Positions 8,360 through 17,040 of a stretch of 57,024 nt of DNA are shown piece after piece. Numbering within the stretch: the first letter of the stretch is position 1; every line of letters starts with the position of its first letter. The DNA comes from Rhodobiaceae bacterium. GTDB taxonomy: Bacteria > Pseudomonadota > Alphaproteobacteria > Rhizobiales > Tepidamorphaceae. The position numbers and the translations under genes are program-made. The notes beneath the pieces were generated by a model. The model did no database searches. It saw only the letters and a program-made list of their open reading frames with translations, and was not told the DNA's origin. The stretch covers positions 7,381 through 64,404 of the forward strand of contig JAGRLC010000006.1 in the NCBI GenBank assembly GCA_020441995.1, read 5' to 3'.

Positions 8360-8794
8360 TCACGATTGGCGGCTTGGCTCCTGCCTGTAGGGGCGGAACG
8401 TCCACAGCATGTGCCCGGCATAATTGAGAGCTGTCAGGACAACGGTCTCGACACAGAAAATGATGAGGTAGTGGGCGCCGGCCCAGTCGAGCAGGGCGGC
8501 AATGACGAGATTGACCGAAAAGGAGCTGGTGACCACGGCCATGAAGCGGATGGCGCTGCGCGCCTCGGCTTTCTGGCCGAAAGTCCAGATCGCATTTCCG
8601 AGATAAGAGACCCCCGTTCCGGCAACGAAACCGGCGCAGGCCGCCAGCCAGACCGGCGATCCCGCCAGCAGGATCGCGGCAATATAGGCAACGAAATATG
8701 TCCCGGTGGACCCGAGCCCCACGACGATATAGCGCGCCAGGCGCTCCATTTCTTCCCTCGAAAGCAGGTGCGAGACGCGGTAATAAACGCTCAT
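8360..8794 (-). CDS. GtrA family membrane protein (putative lipid-linked sugar flippase)
   Basis: Small four-helix membrane protein (144 residues) of the GtrA family, whose members are thought to move polyprenyl-phosphate-linked sugars across the inner membrane. GtrA-like features include the RYIVVGLGSTGTYF start of helix 1, the GTGVSYLGNAIWTF loop and the C-terminal NYAGHMLWTF. The ATG shares ATGA with the stop of the deacetylase upstream, so the two are probably translationally coupled. It is the last gene of a four-gene operon with a NodB-GT2 fusion, a flavoprotein and a NodB deacetylase. GtrA plus a DPM1-like GT2 is a familiar pairing in which the GT2 loads the lipid and GtrA flips it. 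Confidence 0.85.
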   Translation of the reverse strand: MSVYYRVSHLLSREEMERLARYIVVGLGSTGTYFVAYIAAILLAGSPVWLAACAGFVAGTGVSYLGNAIWTFGQKAEARSAIRFMAVVTSSFSVNLVIAALLDWAGAHYLIIFCVETVVLTALNYAGHMLWTFRPYRQEPSRQS

Positions 8795-9765
8795 GCCGCT
8801 TGCCGTAGCGAATCCGCATCGGCAACGGGCAGTTCCCTTGCCGAAACCAGATCGGCGTGCTGCTGCATCGTCACCACGTCGAAATGCTTTTGAAGCGTGG
8901 ACAGCGCCCAGCGTGCGAAGGCGGCTTTCTTCTCCGCCGGCCGGTTCATGGCCGGGAAGAAATCGAGGCCGGGTGCTTCTCCCTGGCCAAGAAAGTCCGG
9001 CGGATGCAGCAGGAAGGAGGGTTCGATCCCGCGCAGCTTGCAAAGGCCGAGCGCGGTCCGGAAATAGGCCTTCGCCAGCACTTCCGAGAAGCCCGCCAGA
9101 TATTGCAGGTAGCTCAGGTGGAACGGCGTGCGCGTCAGCGGCATCGTCGTGACGGGAATTTCGACAAGTTCGCTGGCGGGAAGCGTCCAACGATAGGGTT
9201 TCAACGGCCGGAAGCCGTCGGAAATGCTTCCATACATCCGCTTGCGCGTCTTGCGCTCTTCCGCCGAAAGCGGCGCCTTCATGAAATAGTAGAGCCGCGC
9301 CAGCGGCCCGATCACGGTCGGGAACGTGGAGGCATCATAGGCATAACCGCGTGCGGCAAGCGTCTCCAGAACAGTATCGGAAATGCTGAAACCGGGGCCG
9401 CGAAATGCGCGCGGGCGCACGCCTGTTGCCGCGTGAATGGCGTTCTCCGCTTTCGAGATCTCTTCCTCGACTTCCTCGCGCGAATACAGATGCAGCCACG
9501 GCTCGTGCCAGAAGGAATGGTTGCCGATCTCGCAACCGGCATCGGCGATGTCTTTCAGCGATGGTACATTGCGGGCGATTTCGGCATCGGCTCCGACGAT
9601 GAAGACCGTCAGTGGAAGCCCGAGTTCGCGTTTGATCGCCAGAATGCGCGGAACCACCGTGTCGAAATAGCTCGGCATGGTTTCCCACGCCGGATCGCCG
9701 CTCGTCTTGAGATAGGCCCAGGCATTGTCGAGATCGAGCGACAGCGATGCGACGGGCCGGCTCAT
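8791..9765 (-). CDS. Polysaccharide deacetylase (NodB homology domain), apparently cytoplasmic
   Basis: Carbohydrate esterase 4-type N-deacetylase of 324 residues. It begins directly with the NodB fold, with no signal peptide or membrane segment. The catalytic and metal residues are present: D11 and D13 in SLDLDNAW, H83 and H87 in NHSFWHE, the RGPGFS motif (about 122-127) and a C-terminal LHPPDF. The DxD arrangement and GNHSFWHE resemble PuuE/HpPgdA-like members rather than classical TFDDG enzymes. Both ends overlap neighbours by ATGA (flavoprotein upstream, GtrA downstream). A cytoplasmic deacetylase next to GtrA and a lipid-carrier GT2 suggests a polyprenyl-phosphate-linked N-acetyl sugar as substrate, as for NaxD or ArnD. 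That substrate is inference. Confidence 0.85.
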   Translation of the reverse strand: MSRPVASLSLDLDNAWAYLKTSGDPAWETMPSYFDTVVPRILAIKRELGLPLTVFIVGADAEIARNVPSLKDIADAGCEIGNHSFWHEPWLHLYSREEVEEEISKAENAIHAATGVRPRAFRGPGFSISDTVLETLAARGYAYDASTFPTVIGPLARLYYFMKAPLSAEERKTRKRMYGSISDGFRPLKPYRWTLPASELVEIPVTTMPLTRTPFHLSYLQYLAGFSEVLAKAYFRTALGLCKLRGIEPSFLLHPPDFLGQGEAPGLDFFPAMNRPAEKKAAFARWALSTLQKHFDVVTMQQHADLVSARELPVADADSLRQAA

Positions 9766-11117
9766 TCCGCGGCCCTCGGCAGGGCCTCGCGCGGCATGGC
9801 CCGCGTATCGCCAAGGATTTGCGCCAGCGCGCGGTCGGCAAGTTCGATGGTTTCGTTGACGCTGAAAGTGGCGTCGAGAATGTTGGCCGAATTGACCGTG
9901 TAGAGCCCCGGAACCGAGGTGACGATGCCGGGCGCCATGCTGGCATAGCCGCGCACGGGCACCGGGAACACGTGGGGCGCGCGCGAGATCCTGAAGGCCG
10001 CGATGTCACCGGCTGAAATGTCCGGATAGAGCTGGTTCAGGCCGCCGAGGATCAATGCCTTCAAGTCCTCGTCGCTGGCCTCGAAGAGCGGATCATCGCT
10101 TGGCAGATACATCGGTAGATAGGCCAGCGTGCGCCCGCCGAAGGCTTGCTTGCCGGCGACCGAGCTCATGTCGATGACCGTGGTCAGCGGGCAATCGCCG
10201 CCCGTGATGTAGGTCATGTAGCCGCCGCGCAGAGGCTTGGTCAGCAAAGCAGAGGCGCAGATGACGCCCTGATAGCGCGTGCCGGCGAGGCGTGCCTTTT
10301 CGCCCGGCTCGAGGTCCTTGCACATGCGCGCCGCATGCGGCGGCGGCGCCGTCACGATCACCTTGTCGAAACTGTAAGTCTTGCCCTTCGAGACGGCGGT
10401 CATGCCGCCTGCATCGCAACCGATGGCCGAAACCGGCGCGTTCGTGTGAAATTCCGCGCCGGCAGCCTCAAGCTCTGCGACCAGACGCTCCAGAATGGTT
10501 GCGTAGCCGCCTTTCACCGCGCCGAAGCGGTCGCTGGCAACGCCTTGCGAGCGTGCTGAATAGAAACGGCGGATGACCGACTGGATGAATTTCGCCGAGG
10601 CTTGCTTGTAGGTGTCGCCGAGTTTGGTGCGCAGCAGCGGCCGCCAGATCGTGTCGAAGACGCGCCGGCCCGACAGTTTCACCAGCCATTCTTCAAGGTC
10701 GGTGTCGGCAAGCCTGCTGCCGTTTTCGATGCGCGAGGCATAGAGGATCGTTGCCGCGAGCCGCACCTTGTCGACAAGCGAGAGCATCGGCAGGCGCAGG
10801 AAATCGATACCGCCGTTGAGGGGATGAAACCGCGTCCCGTCGAACAGGTCGGTCCCCGTCTTGGCCCAGGTGATTTCATCCTCAAGGCCAAGCTCCGAAA
10901 GCATGGTGATGAGGGCCTGATCGACCGTCAGGATGACGTGGTAGTGCCGGTCCCAGGTGACATCCCCAAGCGCCCAGGCATCGGCAAGCCCGCCGGCGCG
11001 ATCGGATGCCTCCAGAATGGTGACGCGGTCGCCCTGTTTGAGCAGGCGGTAGGCCAGCGTCAGACCCAGCATGCCGCCGCCGACAATGCCCCAATGCGTG
11101 CCGCTTGCAGATTTCAT
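9762..11117 (-). CDS. NAD(P)/FAD-dependent oxidoreductase (amine-oxidase fold)
   Basis: Flavoprotein of 451 residues with an N-terminal FAD Rossmann motif, GIVGGGMLGLTLAYRL (GxGxxG at 13-18), ending in an acidic residue near the ribose site (ILEAS). It then has GGLADAW, typical of the amine oxidase / protoporphyrinogen oxidase / UDP-galactopyranose mutase-like group. The C-terminal motif PGLYTVNSANILDATFSVNETIE closes the FAD site. Similar flavoproteins are common beside GT2 and GtrA genes in envelope-glycan clusters, but I know of no settled reaction. It starts 33 nt after the NodB-GT2 fusion and overlaps the deacetylase by ATGA. A role in oxidising or rearranging a nucleotide- or lipid-linked sugar is plausible only by context. 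Confidence 0.85.
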   Translation of the reverse strand: MKSASGTHWGIVGGGMLGLTLAYRLLKQGDRVTILEASDRAGGLADAWALGDVTWDRHYHVILTVDQALITMLSELGLEDEITWAKTGTDLFDGTRFHPLNGGIDFLRLPMLSLVDKVRLAATILYASRIENGSRLADTDLEEWLVKLSGRRVFDTIWRPLLRTKLGDTYKQASAKFIQSVIRRFYSARSQGVASDRFGAVKGGYATILERLVAELEAAGAEFHTNAPVSAIGCDAGGMTAVSKGKTYSFDKVIVTAPPPHAARMCKDLEPGEKARLAGTRYQGVICASALLTKPLRGGYMTYITGGDCPLTTVIDMSSVAGKQAFGGRTLAYLPMYLPSDDPLFEASDEDLKALILGGLNQLYPDISAGDIAAFRISRAPHVFPVPVRGYASMAPGIVTSVPGLYTVNSANILDATFSVNETIELADRALAQILGDTRAMPREALPRAAE

Positions 11118-11150
11118 TTCATATGCCTCAGATAACCGGGAGCGGGGATA

Positions 11151-12809
11151 TCAGCCGCGATCCTTCTCAAGGGCCTTGGCGTGCGGCGCATCGCGTTTGG
11201 CCAGTGGCACGAAACGCCCCATGGCGGTCGCGGCGATAAGGCCGAGATGTCCCGTGATCGTCCGCAGGATTTTCATCTTGGACCTGCCGAACAGCCGGGC
11301 TTCGAGCGTTGCGGGCGCCTCTGCCAGTTGCTTGCCGGCCTGATCGAGACGGATCAGCAATTCGGCGACGCCGAGGTAATTGCCGTGCGTCAGCGTGATG
11401 CCCGAAAGCGCGGATTTGCGGTAGACGCGGAAGCATGCGGTGTAGCTGGCGAACTTGTGATTGAGCAGGAACCAGTAGATCACCGACACACCGCGCGACA
11501 GCACCAGCCGCCAGGCCGGAACGTTCAGGACATGGCCGTCGCGGTGATAGGGCGAGGCGGTGACCATGGCCACGCCCGGACGCAGCCGTTCCAGCAGCGC
11601 GTCGATCTGCAGCGGATCGAAACTGCAATCGCAGTCGATGGATGCGACAAGCTCGGTGCCGGCGGCTTCGATGCCGGTCATGATCGCGGCGGCGACGCCG
11701 CGGTTCTTGGCGTGCGACACGATGCGGACGTTGTCGTGCTTGCCGAACGTGTCTTCCAGAACCTGAGCGGTATTGTCGGTGCTGGCGTCGTCCACGAAGA
11801 CGTAATGCAGCTTGTAACGCCCGGCGAGCTGGTCGCTCAGCAGGTTCAGCGTGCGATCGAGGAACGGAATGGATTCCGCTTCATTGTGGCACGGCACAAC
11901 CAGCGACAGTGGCTCGCCGGTCGCCTTTACGGCTTCCGGCTTCTTCGCTTCGACAACCTGCGCTGCGACGCTCTTGGGCTTGAGGCCAAGCACGGTTTCC
12001 GCGCTTGCAAACGTGTTGCCGCCGAGAACGGTATCGATACGTTCGCGCATGGCGTCCAGATTGCGATACTGGCGGACGCGGTTGATCCGCGAGATGCCGT
12101 TGACCCGGGGCATGTCGGGATCGAGTTCCCAGACATGGAAATAAAACACCAGCGTTTGCGCCGGGTCGTTTGAAATGCGCTTGATCTCCGGCATCGTCAG
12201 CGAGGCCGGAAGCTGGCGGAGGTAATTGCCGCCGCCGACAGGGTAGGTGTAGCCGAGCCGGGAGGCGGCGCTGATCGGCAGTTCGATGATCCGGTCCTTG
12301 CCGACGCCGACTTCGAACGCCGTGTTCGGGGCAGGGGTACTGAAACCCAGCGGCCGGACGCTTGAATCGAAGGCATAGCCCGCATTGGCCAGAGCGGCGA
12401 AACGCTCATGGTCGTTGGGGTCGAGGCCGCCGCGCGCGGCCCTGTAGCCGAGAACCTCTTCCTGGCCCGCGCGCTCGAGCGCCTGTTTGGCGCGTCGCGC
12501 ATCGCTCTCGAATTCCTCGATCCCCAGTTCGCTCGCGAATGCGTGGAAATAACCCTTGGCCGCCACACGGTGACCACGGCGGATCACTTCGCGCACAAGC
12601 TCGGGCGCGGCATCGGCGATCCAGCCGGAAACGAAGAAGGTGGCGGTTGCGCCATGGCGGTCGAGCATGTCGAGCGTTGCTTCGGTGTTGCGCTCGACAC
12701 GGCGCTCAAACCGGCTCCAGTAGCTGACGGGGACAATCTCGCTGACCGGGGTAAGCTGGAAATAATCCTCGAGGTTGATCGTGAGGATTTGTGTGGCCGG
12801 ATTAATCAT
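11151..12809 (-). CDS. NodB-like domain fused to a DPM1-type GT2 glycosyltransferase
   Basis: Two-domain protein of 552 residues. Residues 1-280 resemble the polysaccharide deacetylase subfamily with the LTVDVEDYFQ start seen in exosortase/PEP-CTERM-type EPS loci. Key positions have changed: Asn12 stands where the first aspartate is expected (TINLEDYFQ), and K85 replaces the first histidine of HGYxH (AAKGYFH). Deacetylation by this half is therefore doubtful. Residues 300-520 are a GT2 domain with VVPCHNEAESIP, VFVDDASTDNT and SIDCDCSFDP, like dolichyl/undecaprenyl-phosphate sugar transferases. It is the first gene of the operon with the flavoprotein, deacetylase and GtrA, and is divergent from a GT-C-like membrane protein. 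The GT2 half should be active; the sugar is unknown. Confidence 0.85.
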   Translation of the reverse strand: MINPATQILTINLEDYFQLTPVSEIVPVSYWSRFERRVERNTEATLDMLDRHGATATFFVSGWIADAAPELVREVIRRGHRVAAKGYFHAFASELGIEEFESDARRAKQALERAGQEEVLGYRAARGGLDPNDHERFAALANAGYAFDSSVRPLGFSTPAPNTAFEVGVGKDRIIELPISAASRLGYTYPVGGGNYLRQLPASLTMPEIKRISNDPAQTLVFYFHVWELDPDMPRVNGISRINRVRQYRNLDAMRERIDTVLGGNTFASAETVLGLKPKSVAAQVVEAKKPEAVKATGEPLSLVVPCHNEAESIPFLDRTLNLLSDQLAGRYKLHYVFVDDASTDNTAQVLEDTFGKHDNVRIVSHAKNRGVAAAIMTGIEAAGTELVASIDCDCSFDPLQIDALLERLRPGVAMVTASPYHRDGHVLNVPAWRLVLSRGVSVIYWFLLNHKFASYTACFRVYRKSALSGITLTHGNYLGVAELLIRLDQAGKQLAEAPATLEARLFGRSKMKILRTITGHLGLIAATAMGRFVPLAKRDAPHAKALEKDRG

Positions 12810-12914
12810 GTGCGCACCTGACCGCTGAATGTTTATGCGAATTGCTCACCGGAACTTAACGCTTCTTGATGCGATAACGGTAGAAAAGATTGATGAAATC
12901 GATATTTACTATGA

Positions 12915-14420
12915 ATGTTTAGAATTAATCTCGTAAAAACTGGGGTAAACGCCACAAACGGGCATATTTTGCCTGCGGGCCCAAAGGGCCCGGTTTCGCG
13001 TTACGATGGATGGCTGAAGTTGAAGTCTCGCATTGCGACAGATGCCGCCGTGGCAGGGCTGGCCATCGCTGTTTTTGCTGCGTTCGGCCTGTGGGGGGCG
13101 GGGCAGGGCTATGCGCCGGACGGCGACTCCGTCCGCCTGTTTGATTCAGCCAGGACGATCCTTGAGGGCGGCTACGAACGCAGCCGGTCGAGCGGTTATC
13201 CGGCCTTCGAAGCCTTTATCGCCCTCATCCTGTGGCTCGGGGGCGGTGTGCGGGCGGTCGGTATTGCAGTCCTCGTCATGTGGCTTGCAACGGCAACGGT
13301 ACTCGCCCGGCTCGCAAGACCCGGCAATCGCCTGCTGGTCCCCGCCGCATTTTTGCTGACGCCCGTGATCCTGACCAATGCAAGCTGGCAGATGGAAACC
13401 GCGCAGGCAGCCTTACTGGCGTCGGTCTATCTGCTGTTCTTTCTGGAATCCCGGATCCGTTTCAGGTTCGTCTGTATGGGGCTCACTGGTGTGCTCCTGA
13501 TGCTGACCCGCATTGATGCCTGTTTCGCCATTGTTGCGCTGGCCGCGGCGGGGCTTGTCGCCGAGCGTGACTGGCGGCACGCGGCGGTTGTTGTTTTCGT
13601 CGGCGCCGTTTCATTCGGTGTTTATGTCGGCCTCAATGACGGCCTCTCGTTCCTCGGCCCCTTTGAGGAAGCCAACGACAGCATCTTTCGCTACATCGCC
13701 AAGTCCATGGTGATCGTCTATGTGGTGATGGCCTTCACCGGCTTTGCCATGGTCATTTCGGTGTTGCTGCGCTGGGGGCAATTGCGGCCACTGCTGCGCT
13801 GGGCATTCGCATTCATGGCGGTCGCTTGGGCCGCGCGCATCCTCATGCATCCCGAGGAGCCGGAATATCTGGTCATCCCCTATGTGTTTCTGCTGGCGGC
13901 TTTTGTCAGCCAGCCGCAGAGCTTGCGCGGGACGCATCTTCTGGCTCTGGCGCTGGTATCGAACCTTTTCACGCCGATATTTTTCGAACTGCCGGATACC
14001 GCGCGCGACAGCCACAGGCTGACCCTTGCCGTGGGAAGCCCGCCTGTCTGGCAGGATATCGAACGCCGGATTGCCTACAACACGGCCCTGGAGGATGAGA
14101 CGGTCGAATTCATCCGCGCCCAGTCGGGGATCGACGTTGTGTCATCTCCCTTTCATGACTGGCTGATGAATGCGCAAGGCGATGAAATCGTCATCTTTTC
14201 CGATGCGCTCTTCGTGTTTCGTACGCAACGCCTGACGAGTTTTTCCTTCGTTGATTTGTCGCAATACAAACGCATCGTCGTGTGCGAAGGGCGCCGGATA
14301 CCAACACGCGGCTGGCGTTGGCTGCGGCGTCTGGGCCTGCCCCATGTCAATGAGGCGATGAAGACCGGAAAGCCGCTGGCCTGCCGCGCTACCGGCGCTT
14401 CAAGAATCCAGGCGCGGTAA
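12915..14420 (+). CDS. Multi-pass membrane protein, GT-C/GT39-like, function unassigned
   Basis: Predicted integral membrane protein of about 501 residues with roughly ten hydrophobic segments between residues 40 and 360 and a soluble C-terminal region. The loop after the first helix, GQGYAPDGDSVRLFDSARTI, and the following RSSGYPAFEAF resemble the acidic periplasmic loop and proximal region of GT-C enzymes (PMT/ArnT-like) that use polyprenyl-phosphate sugars. No family motif is strong enough for a firm call. The start is uncertain: the first ATG is used, but the first 35 residues are not hydrophobic and a later start is possible. It ends only two bases from the stop of the converging, similar membrane protein, and is divergent from the NodB-GT2 operon. 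Confidence 0.6.
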   Translation: MFRINLVKTGVNATNGHILPAGPKGPVSRYDGWLKLKSRIATDAAVAGLAIAVFAAFGLWGAGQGYAPDGDSVRLFDSARTILEGGYERSRSSGYPAFEAFIALILWLGGGVRAVGIAVLVMWLATATVLARLARPGNRLLVPAAFLLTPVILTNASWQMETAQAALLASVYLLFFLESRIRFRFVCMGLTGVLLMLTRIDACFAIVALAAAGLVAERDWRHAAVVVFVGAVSFGVYVGLNDGLSFLGPFEEANDSIFRYIAKSMVIVYVVMAFTGFAMVISVLLRWGQLRPLLRWAFAFMAVAWAARILMHPEEPEYLVIPYVFLLAAFVSQPQSLRGTHLLALALVSNLFTPIFFELPDTARDSHRLTLAVGSPPVWQDIERRIAYNTALEDETVEFIRAQSGIDVVSSPFHDWLMNAQGDEIVIFSDALFVFRTQRLTSFSFVDLSQYKRIVVCEGRRIPTRGWRWLRRLGLPHVNEAMKTGKPLACRATGASRIQAR

Positions 14421-14422
14421 GG

Positions 14423-15808
14423 TCATCCGTAGCGGTAAGGAGAGGGGTCGTGGCCGGGTGCGCCTGAGCGCTGGTTTTTTCGCACAATGCCGGTGATGGC
14501 GACCCCGGCAAACAAGGCGATGACGAATTCCGCCGGCGATCGCATGTCCCAGCGGACCGCCGAGGCAATAAAGCTGAAGACGAGGAAATAGACCGGCAAG
14601 CCGGCCAGATACATCCGCACGGCAAGAGGAGCGGCGCCGCGCACAAGATAGCCGAGTGCGGCAAGCCCGCTGATCAGCAGGAGCGCCAGGTGAATGCCAA
14701 GTGCGGCGACATTGGCCACCATCGCGCCGGGAGCAACGCTCGCCATCGCCTTTATGGCAGCCAAATACCCCTCGTTGGTGCGGATATCGCGCCAGACGAC
14801 CATCGAGGAATTGCTGCCGTCATCCGGGTCATAAAGACGGAAAAAACGTCCGAACACCATGTTGACGCCGCTGTTGGCGATCAGGTTGATGCCATCGGCA
14901 TAAACCGTTTTTAGATAAGGCCCCGGACGCGCCGAAACGGTTTCAATGAACTCTCCCAAGCTCATGGCCTGCCGCTGTTGAATGTCTTCGGGCAGGGCAA
15001 TCCCGTCCAAGGCCTCGAAGCGCTCCGCGCGCCAATAAAGATTGGAGCCAAATCCGTTCAGGACGGTATTGTGGGGGTAGCGCGCTCCGATCGTGGCGTC
15101 GGCGGCAGCCCATCCGGCGGGGAGCACAAACGCGCCGGCGATCATGCCCGCGGCAAGCGCCAGCGCACGCACTCCCGCCCCGTGCCGCACCACGAACAGG
15201 AAAGCTACGAAAACGGGAAGCAGGCCATTGATATTGCGAACGAAAATCGCAATCGTTGCAAAGGCGCAAAACAACGCCAGATCGCGCAGCGCGGGCCGTT
15301 TTTCGCCAAGCAGGCACACGGCGTGAAAGCTCGCGGCGATCAGGAGCGGATTGCTGATGGCTTCGGAAGAAAACGTGTGCGGATGGAACAGGGACGCGGG
15401 CAGGAGCGCGTAAATCGCGCACGCGAAGATAGCTGTCCGCCGCCCGAAAAGCCTGTCTGCAAGCAGGTACAGGTAAACCAGACCGAACAGGTGCAGGGCA
15501 ATGTTCTGCGCCACCACAAACCCATGCCCGCCAAGAATGTGAGCGGGCAGGAACAGCAGGTAATCTCCCGGCGCGCCGTAATCGAAAATCACGGCAAGCG
15601 CGCTGTCGAAGTTCGGCGCGGCCAGAACGGCAGTCAGCTTGGCAAGCCGGTGCTCGGCCCGGTCGCCGAGCATGTAGGCGGTATAGGTGTCCTGCAACAG
15701 GAACGGGATGGCCATGTGTAGCAGGCTTGTCAGCACGACGATCCAGACGAGATCGGTCATGGCCGGTCTGATGCTCACAGGCGTATCGGCGTGAAGTTGT
15801 ATGCTCAT
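14423..15808 (-). CDS. Multi-pass membrane protein, GT39/PMT-like glycosyltransferase candidate
   Basis: Integral membrane protein of 461 residues with about ten hydrophobic segments. The features DYGAPGDYLLFLPAHIL after the first helix pair, and PASLFHPHTFSSEAISNPLLIAAS, fit the GT39/PMT_2 superfamily, whose acidic loop and downstream helices bind lipid-linked sugars. A large extracytoplasmic loop lies at about 245-350, before the last helices. The ATG overlaps the GH5 stop (ATGA), making it the third gene of an operon: polymerase-like protein, GH5 hydrolase, this protein. The role suggested by context is transfer of a sugar onto a glycan or lipid outside the inner membrane. The donor and acceptor are unknown. 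Confidence 0.65.
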   Translation of the reverse strand: MSIQLHADTPVSIRPAMTDLVWIVVLTSLLHMAIPFLLQDTYTAYMLGDRAEHRLAKLTAVLAAPNFDSALAVIFDYGAPGDYLLFLPAHILGGHGFVVAQNIALHLFGLVYLYLLADRLFGRRTAIFACAIYALLPASLFHPHTFSSEAISNPLLIAASFHAVCLLGEKRPALRDLALFCAFATIAIFVRNINGLLPVFVAFLFVVRHGAGVRALALAAGMIAGAFVLPAGWAAADATIGARYPHNTVLNGFGSNLYWRAERFEALDGIALPEDIQQRQAMSLGEFIETVSARPGPYLKTVYADGINLIANSGVNMVFGRFFRLYDPDDGSNSSMVVWRDIRTNEGYLAAIKAMASVAPGAMVANVAALGIHLALLLISGLAALGYLVRGAAPLAVRMYLAGLPVYFLVFSFIASAVRWDMRSPAEFVIALFAGVAITGIVRKNQRSGAPGHDPSPYRYG

Positions 15809-17040
15809 GGTTTCAGTCCCAGTGCCTGCAGGGTTGGAGCGTGCAGGTCATTCGATCCGTAGCGGTCCATAAGGGAGAACTCGCCGAATCCGAGCACGCT
15901 CCAGTAGGCCCAACTGTAACCGCGCTGTGCGGCTGCTTCGGTTACGTCCTTCAGCCATGCGCCGCGCGAAAGAGGGTCGGCGCCGGCGAAATCGCCATAG
16001 CTACGCGTGACGCCGAACTCGCCAATGAAGATGTTGTGCGGGTCGACCCCGTTGGCCCGCGCCCAGTCGAGAACCTCATCGAAGTCGGCATCGATCACGC
16101 TCCGGTCGAGGCCGCTTGCGAAATAGTCGCCGAGCGCCTTGCGCGATGCCGTCACCATCTCGTGGCGCGCACCCGGCGACAGGGAATTATCGGCATCGAT
16201 CGCAAGCTTGATGCCCTGCCAGACGGCTTCCGGCGAGCCGCTGGCGGCGGGGTAAGGCACGTAGGAGAAATACCGCAGGTGCCGGATCGACGAGAAGTCG
16301 GACTTCACGCCCTGATGGGTGAAGGTGTGTGGCCGGTAGTAGTGGAAGCTGAACAGCGTATTGCCGTCGTTGAACGGCGCCGGGTCGAGATCGAACAATC
16401 CGCCTGTTCCCCCGCTTCTCCCGCCGGTAACGATGATGGGCAGATCGGGCGCGTTTTCGCGCACCGCCGCATGGAGCCGCTTCTGCATGCGATTCCATTG
16501 CTCAATCTGCTGATCGGTATAACCGATCTGCGGTTCGTTCAGCAGTTCGAAGGCAAGCCGTTCGCTTTTCAGGCCCGCGAGCAGTTTCGCCGTTCTGCCG
16601 GCAAGGGCGACATAGCGGTCGAACAATCCGCCATGTTCGTCGGCGACGATGGCCTCGGGCTTGAACCGGTCGATCTGGCGGTTTGGATGCAGATCGACGA
16701 CAACGGCTAGACCGTAGCCGGACAGACGCCTTACATTGGCCGCCAGCGCATCGTCCAGCGCGTCGCGCTTTGCGCCCTTGAAATACAGGAACGGCCCCGG
16801 ATCGACGGTCAGGCGTATGAAGTCGAACCCGGCTTTGGCGACGTTGGCGAGAATCTCGTCGGGTATATCAAACTGCTCGCCCGAAAACGGCTCATCGGCA
16901 TAGATGGCGGAGCCTTCGGCGCGTTCGGCCCAGTTCATCATCCCGTGCAGGCCAACGCCGCGATGCAGCTCAATCGCGGCTGCAGGCGCACAGCGCGTTA
17001 AGGCAAGCGTGGCCGCAAGGAGGACAATGAAGCGTTTCAT
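15805..17040 (-). CDS. Glycoside hydrolase family 5 (cellulase-like), secreted
   Basis: Secreted endo-beta-glycosidase candidate of 411 residues. A signal peptide is present with probable cleavage after APAAA (about residue 22). The cysteine in LTRC is not in a good lipobox because Arg sits at -1. The TIM-barrel motifs of GH5 are visible: FDFIRLTVDPGPFL, VVDLHPNRQ, FELLNEPQIG with the acid/base Glu, FSFHYYRPHTFTHQG, and IFIGEFGVTRS with the nucleophile Glu. It is coupled by ATGA on both sides, to a VpsF/Wzy-like polymerase upstream and a GT-C-like protein downstream. EPS clusters often carry such hydrolases to trim or release the polymer in the periplasm, which implies a beta-linked backbone, though that is inferred. 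Confidence 0.87.
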   Translation of the reverse strand: MKRFIVLLAATLALTRCAPAAAIELHRGVGLHGMMNWAERAEGSAIYADEPFSGEQFDIPDEILANVAKAGFDFIRLTVDPGPFLYFKGAKRDALDDALAANVRRLSGYGLAVVVDLHPNRQIDRFKPEAIVADEHGGLFDRYVALAGRTAKLLAGLKSERLAFELLNEPQIGYTDQQIEQWNRMQKRLHAAVRENAPDLPIIVTGGRSGGTGGLFDLDPAPFNDGNTLFSFHYYRPHTFTHQGVKSDFSSIRHLRYFSYVPYPAASGSPEAVWQGIKLAIDADNSLSPGARHEMVTASRKALGDYFASGLDRSVIDADFDEVLDWARANGVDPHNIFIGEFGVTRSYGDFAGADPLSRGAWLKDVTEAAAQRGYSWAYWSVLGFGEFSLMDRYGSNDLHAPTLQALGLKP

